From NCBI RefSeq assembly GCF_014648915.1, contig NZ_BMSA01000001.1, positions 434,001 to 498,000 of the forward strand: a DNA stretch of 64,000 nucleotides, in the 5' to 3' direction. Origin of the DNA: Streptomyces phaeofaciens. Lineage in GTDB: Bacteria > Actinomycetota > Actinomycetes > Streptomycetales > Streptomycetaceae. Under the pieces are notes generated by a model. The model worked only from the letters and a program-made list of their open reading frames with translations, was not told the DNA's origin and did no database searches. Position numbers and translations under genes: made by a program. Shown here piece by piece: positions 60,450 to 64,000 of this stretch (position 1 is its first letter; every line of letters begins with the position of its first letter).

Positions 60450-61607
60450 TCAGGCGCGAGTTGAGGGGTCCGCGGGATGCAGCCACGAGGTGAGCGCCCA
60501 CCACCAGTGCAGGGCGTCCAGCGGCCCGGTGTCGCCGTCGGTGAGCGAGGCCGAGGTGATCTGCCGGAGCCGGCCGAGCCGGTAGCGCACGGTGTTGGGG
60601 TGGGTGAACAGCGCCGCCGCGGTCTGGTCGAGCCGACGGCCGTTGTCGAGGAACGCCAGTGCGGTGAGCGCGAGTTGGCGGTGGAAGCCGTTCCCGGGAT
60701 CCAGCTCCCCGAGCAGCTTGCGGCTCAACAGCGACGCCAGTAAGGGCTGTTCGGCCAGGGCGATCCGGGCGGCGAGATCCGTGACCTCGTACAGCCCGCG
60801 CAGGCCCTGCTCCCGGCCGAGACCGGCCGCGCGGACGCACAGCCGGTACAGCGCGGGCAGTTCGGGCAGCGTGGCGGCGGGCGCGACCACCACCAGCGCC
60901 TCGGGGTCGATCTCCCCGGCCGCCGGCGGCCGCGGGCCCAGCCCGGCCAACTGCCCGTCGAGCGGCGCCGTGACCACGTGCGGCGACCGCAGCGCCCGGC
61001 GGCGGGCCGGCAGCGCGGCGAGCACATGGTGCCCGCCGGCCGCGTCCGCCCGTACCCCGGCCCGTGCCAACTCCTCCGCCCGCGGCGGGACTTCACCCAG
61101 GAGGGCCTGGCGCAGCAGCCGTGTCCGGACGGCGTCCAGTGCGCGCGGCGATTCGTGCTCGGCGGCGCGATAGCCGCCCACCACATGACGCTCGACCGCG
61201 TTGCCGTACTCCTGGAGCCGCAGCACCACGGAGAGCAGCACCGCGTCCGGCACCCCCGCCGACCGGCACCGGTCCACCGTGATCTCCGCGGCGCGGGCGA
61301 GCGCCGCCTGCACCCCGTGCAGTACGGCGGTCATCGTGACGCCCTGCACGGCGCGGTCGGCGCCCAGCAGCAGGGCGGCGGTGAAGTCCTGCTCCTCGAC
61401 CGAACCCGACCGCTCCAGGGTGGCGAACCAGGGGCCGGCCGCCCGGATCATCGCCGTCACATGCGAACGGGTCGCCTCCTCGGTGAGCCGGGACAGCTCG
61501 GGGGAGCGGCTGCGGGCCACGCGGACCAGTTCGCCGCACACGTCGGGGTCCCCGGCCATGTCCCGCAGGACCGCCGTGACCTGCTCCGGTCCGTGAACGA
61601 CCGTCAT
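60450..61607 (-). CDS. PucR/CdaR-type transcriptional regulator
   Basis: This 385-residue protein has a C-terminal PucR-type helix-turn-helix (LALTALAFLDNGRRLDQTAA, LFTHPNTVRYRLGRLRQITS) and a long helical N-terminal sensor part (VARSRSPELSRLTEEATRSH, VLHGVQAALARAAEITVDRC). PucR/CdaR regulators usually activate catabolic genes. The ATG at 61607 follows GGAGGGGG. It is divergent from a KstD-like FAD dehydrogenase, with an operator-like palindrome between them, so it probably controls that gene; the GH43 gene downstream lies on the same strand. Confidence 0.9.
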   Translation of the reverse strand: MTVVHGPEQVTAVLRDMAGDPDVCGELVRVARSRSPELSRLTEEATRSHVTAMIRAAGPWFATLERSGSVEEQDFTAALLLGADRAVQGVTMTAVLHGVQAALARAAEITVDRCRSAGVPDAVLLSVVLRLQEYGNAVERHVVGGYRAAEHESPRALDAVRTRLLRQALLGEVPPRAEELARAGVRADAAGGHHVLAALPARRRALRSPHVVTAPLDGQLAGLGPRPPAAGEIDPEALVVVAPAATLPELPALYRLCVRAAGLGREQGLRGLYEVTDLAARIALAEQPLLASLLSRKLLGELDPGNGFHRQLALTALAFLDNGRRLDQTAAALFTHPNTVRYRLGRLRQITSASLTDGDTGPLDALHWWWALTSWLHPADPSTRA

Positions 61608-61704
61608 GGTCCCCCTCCCGCCCGAGCGCTGTCGCCCGGCCACAAGCAGGCGATCGCCGTGTTGGCGCCCGCGCACTATCGCAGTGCTGTGTCGGCCTGG
61701 TTTC

Positions 61705-61728
61705 CTGTTGGGCTACCGACGGTAACAG
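61705..61728. promoter_or_regulatory. Nested inverted repeat between PucR and dehydrogenase genes
   Basis: The core TACCG-A-CGGTA (61714-61724) is a perfect 5-1-5 palindrome, and outer arms CTGTT (61705-61709) and AACAG (61724-61728) add a second, offset inverted repeat. It is a candidate site for the divergent PucR-type regulator. Confidence 0.5.
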
Positions 61729-61761
61729 CGCAGGTGTCGCAGGAACACCCCTCACGCGACG

Positions 61762-61775
61762 CCCCCCCCCCCCCC
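61762..61775. repeat. Homopolymer run of 14 C
   Basis: Fourteen consecutive C lie in the 5' leader of the FAD dehydrogenase gene, within a longer C/pyrimidine tract. The length may also reflect sequencing or assembly error. Confidence 0.85.
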
Positions 61776-61947
61776 GCCGAGCCCCGCCCTGCCCCGACAC
61801 CCGCGCCCCGACACCTGCGCCTCGCCCCCACCAGCGCCGCACACGCTCCGCCCGGCCCCCCGCCCCGCACACCCCCTGCCCCGCCCCCCCCACGTCGCAC
61901 TTCCCCCGCCCCGCACCCCCGCCCCGCATCGCCCAGGAGGGCCGCCC

Positions 61948-63735
61948 ATGGACACCCCCGAAGCCGCCGCCGGTATCACGCGCCGCCGCGCCCTGACCGT
62001 GGCCGGCGGGGTCGTCGCGGGCGCGAGCCTCGCCGCCCACGCCTTCCCGGCCTTCGGTGCCGAGTCGCAGGCCGCCGACGCCATCGTGGTCGGCCACGGA
62101 CTCGCCGGCCTCGTCGCGACCGCCGAACTCGCCGCCGCCGGCCGCAAGGTGCTGCTGCTCGACCAGGAGCCCGAGGCGAGCATCGGCGGCCAGGCGTTCT
62201 GGTCCTTCGGCGGACTGTTCTTCGTCAACTCCGACGAACAGCGCCTGATGGGCGTCAAGGACACCTACGACCTGGCCTGGCAGGACTGGCAGGGCACCGC
62301 CGGCTTCGACCGGGGGATCGACGACCCCGCCGGCCAGGACTACTGGGCCCACAAGTGGGCCAAGGCCTACGTCGAGTTCGCGTCCGGCGAGAAGCGCTCC
62401 TGGCTGGCCGGGCTCGGGGTGCAGTGGTTCCCGATCGTCGGCTGGGCGGAGCGCGGCGGCGGCCTCGCGACGGGACACGGCAACTCGGTGCCCCGCTTCC
62501 ACGTCACCTGGGGGACCGGCCCCGCCGTGGTCGAGCCGTTCGAGAAGAAGGTGCGGGCCGCGGTCGACGCGGGCAAGGTCACCTTCAGGTTCCGCCACCG
62601 GGTGGACGAGATCGTCACCACCGGCGGCGTCGTGACCGGGGTGCGCGGCGCGATCCTCGAACCCAGCAGCGCGGCTCGCGGCAAGCCCAGCTCCCGCACG
62701 GTCGTCGGCGACTTCGAGCTGCGCGCCCCGGTCGTCGTCGTCACCTCCGGCGGCATCGGCGCCAACCACGACCTCGTCCGCCGGAACTGGCCGGCCCGCA
62801 TGGGCACCCCGCCGAAGTCCATGGTCACCGGCGTCCCCGCGCACGTCGACGGCCGGATGCTCGCCATCACCGAGAAGGCGGGCGGCCGGATCGTCAACCC
62901 GGACCGCATGTGGCACTACACCGAGGGCCTCAGGAACTACGACCCGATCTGGCCGGGCCACGGCATCCGCATCCTCCCCGGCCCGTCCTCGATGTGGTTC
63001 GACGCCAGGGGCAAACGGTTCGACGCCCCCGACATCCCGGGCTACGACACCCTGCACACCCTGAAGACCATCGCCGACTCCGGCTACGACTACTCCTGGT
63101 TCGTCACCACCCAGAAGATCATCGCCAAGGAGTTCGCGCTCTCCGGCTCCGAGCAGAACCCGGACCTCACCAACAAGAACGTCTGGCAGCTGCTGTCCCG
63201 GATCTGGCAGACCCCGGAGCCGATCGAGAAGTTCAAGAACAAGGGCGAGGACTTCGTCGTCGCGACCACCCTCACCGACCTCGTCGCCGGCATGAACAAG
63301 CTGACCGGCACCTCACTGATCGACCTCGCCGACCTCAAGCGGCAGATCGAGGCCCGGGACCGGGAGATCGACAACGCGTACACCAAGGACGTGCAGGTCA
63401 TGGGCATCCGCAACGCCCTGAACTACACGGGCGACTCCCTCAGCCGCACGGCCTCCATCCACCGCATCCTCGACTCCGGCGCCGGCCCGCTGATCGCCGT
63501 ACGGCTCAACGTGCTCACCCGCAAGACCCTCGGAGGCCTCCAGACCGACCTCTCCGGCCGTGTCCTGGACAGCTCCGGGAACCCCGTGCCCGGTCTGTAT
63601 GCGGCCGGAGAGGTCGCAGGCTTCGGCGGCGGCGGCGTCCACGGCTACCGCTCCCTGGAGGGCACCTTCCTCGGCGGCTGCCTGTTCTCCGGACGGCAGG
63701 CGGGCCGGGCCGCCGCGGCGGCCACCGCGACCTGA
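61948..63735 (+). CDS. Tat-exported FAD-binding dehydrogenase (KstD-like)
   Basis: This 595-residue protein has a twin-arginine signal (ITRRRALTVAGGVVAGASLA), then an FAD-binding ADAIVVGHGLAGLVATAELA start with EASIGGQAFWSFGG, and a C-terminal FAD motif GLYAAGEVAGFGGGGVHGYR followed by GTFLGGCLFSG. It belongs to the fumarate reductase/3-ketosteroid dehydrogenase flavoprotein group, often called FAD-binding dehydrogenase. The Tat signal implies folding with FAD before export. Substrate unknown; ketosteroid or other delta-1 dehydrogenation is possible. ATG follows CAGGAGGGCCGCC. It is divergent from the PucR-type regulator, which is its likely activator. Confidence 0.9.
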   Translation: MDTPEAAAGITRRRALTVAGGVVAGASLAAHAFPAFGAESQAADAIVVGHGLAGLVATAELAAAGRKVLLLDQEPEASIGGQAFWSFGGLFFVNSDEQRLMGVKDTYDLAWQDWQGTAGFDRGIDDPAGQDYWAHKWAKAYVEFASGEKRSWLAGLGVQWFPIVGWAERGGGLATGHGNSVPRFHVTWGTGPAVVEPFEKKVRAAVDAGKVTFRFRHRVDEIVTTGGVVTGVRGAILEPSSAARGKPSSRTVVGDFELRAPVVVVTSGGIGANHDLVRRNWPARMGTPPKSMVTGVPAHVDGRMLAITEKAGGRIVNPDRMWHYTEGLRNYDPIWPGHGIRILPGPSSMWFDARGKRFDAPDIPGYDTLHTLKTIADSGYDYSWFVTTQKIIAKEFALSGSEQNPDLTNKNVWQLLSRIWQTPEPIEKFKNKGEDFVVATTLTDLVAGMNKLTGTSLIDLADLKRQIEARDREIDNAYTKDVQVMGIRNALNYTGDSLSRTASIHRILDSGAGPLIAVRLNVLTRKTLGGLQTDLSGRVLDSSGNPVPGLYAAGEVAGFGGGGVHGYRSLEGTFLGGCLFSGRQAGRAAAAATAT

Positions 63736-63885
63736 CCGCCTCGCCGGGCACGGCCCCGACCCGGCAGCCTTTCAGATCACGGTCCAATCGAGCGAGACAT
63801 GCGGTGAGTGGCCCGACTCACATGGCCAACCCGGTCACTCACCGCCACGATGGGTCCCGTCACCGGCAGGCTGAAGGGGTCCAGG

Positions 63886-64000
63886 ATGTTCCGCAAGGTA
63901 CTCGTCGCCAACCGTGGCGAGATCGCGATCCGTGCGTTCCGCGCAGGCTACGAGCTGGGCGCGCGCACGGTCGCCGTCTTCCCGCACGAGGACCGCAACT
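63886..64000 (+). CDS. pyc: Pyruvate carboxylase, N-terminal part
   Basis: The window ends in this gene. The visible 38 residues, [20 protein letters not shown] then [18 protein letters not shown], are the biotin carboxylase start of pyruvate carboxylase, in which GYELG and FPHEDRN are typical of the long single-chain enzyme rather than acetyl-CoA carboxylase subunits. The enzyme makes oxaloacetate from pyruvate, ATP and bicarbonate. ATG at 63886 follows AAGGGG; an in-frame ATG at 63850 is possible but has no good site. Confidence 0.88.
   Translation, partial: MFRKVLVANRGEIAIRAFRAGYELGARTVAVFPHEDRN

Larger units (their letters stand above)
61608..61947. other. Divergent regulatory region with C-rich tract
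   Basis: Between the PucR gene and the FAD dehydrogenase gene lie an operator-like inverted repeat (61705-61728), a run of 14 C (61762-61775) and about 150 bases of almost pure pyrimidine sequence up to the ribosome binding site CAGGAGGGCC. No gene is supported. Confidence 0.6.

Noticed and set aside
63736..63885. Possible tRNA upstream of pyc
   Set aside because: Short inverted repeats are present (GTGAGT/ACTCAC), but no cloverleaf or T-loop sequence can be formed; the region is more likely the pyc promoter.

Overview
The window looks like part of a Streptomyces chromosome. GC is very high throughout, GTG and TTG starts with purine-rich ribosome binding sites are common, and the gene content is typical of the genus: SpoIIE-type phosphatases, an eukaryotic-type Ser/Thr kinase, a roadblock protein, an AfsR-like NB-ARC regulator, a sortase-anchored DUF1996 protein, a Tat-exported dehydrogenase, an ATP-grasp RiPP pair and many TetR/AraC/Lrp/PucR regulators. 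No rRNA, tRNA, CRISPR array, insertion sequence or phage module was seen. About 45 genes are supported. Most are single genes or pairs. The window opens inside an aldo/keto reductase gene and closes inside a pyruvate carboxylase gene.

Left third (1-23 kb). An ABC exporter and a DUF5133 gene face a two-gene graspetide locus (tgmA precursor, tgmB ATP-grasp ligase) across a strong bidirectional terminator. A YkvA-like membrane protein follows, then a stretch with a possible sensor-kinase remnant and a 408-aa protein of unknown function. A TetR/hydrolase divergent pair has two clear operator copies. Next come a PEP-mutase/isocitrate-lyase family gene, and a scar where two divergent genes (hydrolase and TetR) have lost their 5' halves. 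After a roadblock gene, a kinase gene and a DUF1152 gene comes an fprA-type ferredoxin reductase gene preceded by an iron-box-like site. Two large SpoIIE phosphatase genes and a lipoprotein gene complete this part.

Middle (23-42 kb). A CGNR zinc-finger gene and an MFS transporter gene diverge across repeated GTAAC half-sites. The MFS gene carries an in-frame 15-bp minisatellite in its central loop. Then follow a rhomboid-like membrane protein, the LAETG-anchored DUF1996 protein, a TPR protein, a diacylglycerol kinase-PAP2 pair, a methyltransferase, a P450, and a repeat-rich NlpC/P60 protein whose catalytic Cys is replaced by Pro. A class III aminotransferase with an Lrp regulator, a flavin reductase, an Imm49 fusion protein and a nonapeptide-repeat protein end this part.

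Right third (42-64 kb). An AraC regulator and an XRE-NB-ARC-TPR regulator lie beside the most system-like locus: four tightly coupled genes encoding a SWIM-type zinc protein, a VWA protein, a MoxR-type AAA ATPase and a DUF5682 protein, the same four parts as E. coli yehLMPQ. An LRV/HEAT-like repeat gene converges on it. A 1732-residue secreted protein with two GH43 domains, a PucR-type regulator, a KstD-like Tat-exported FAD dehydrogenase and the start of pyc finish the window.

The best candidates for follow-up are the MoxR/VWA/SWIM/DUF5682 operon, the methyltransferase-less graspetide locus, the Imm49 fusion next to the nonapeptide-repeat protein, and the NlpC/P60 pseudoenzyme.
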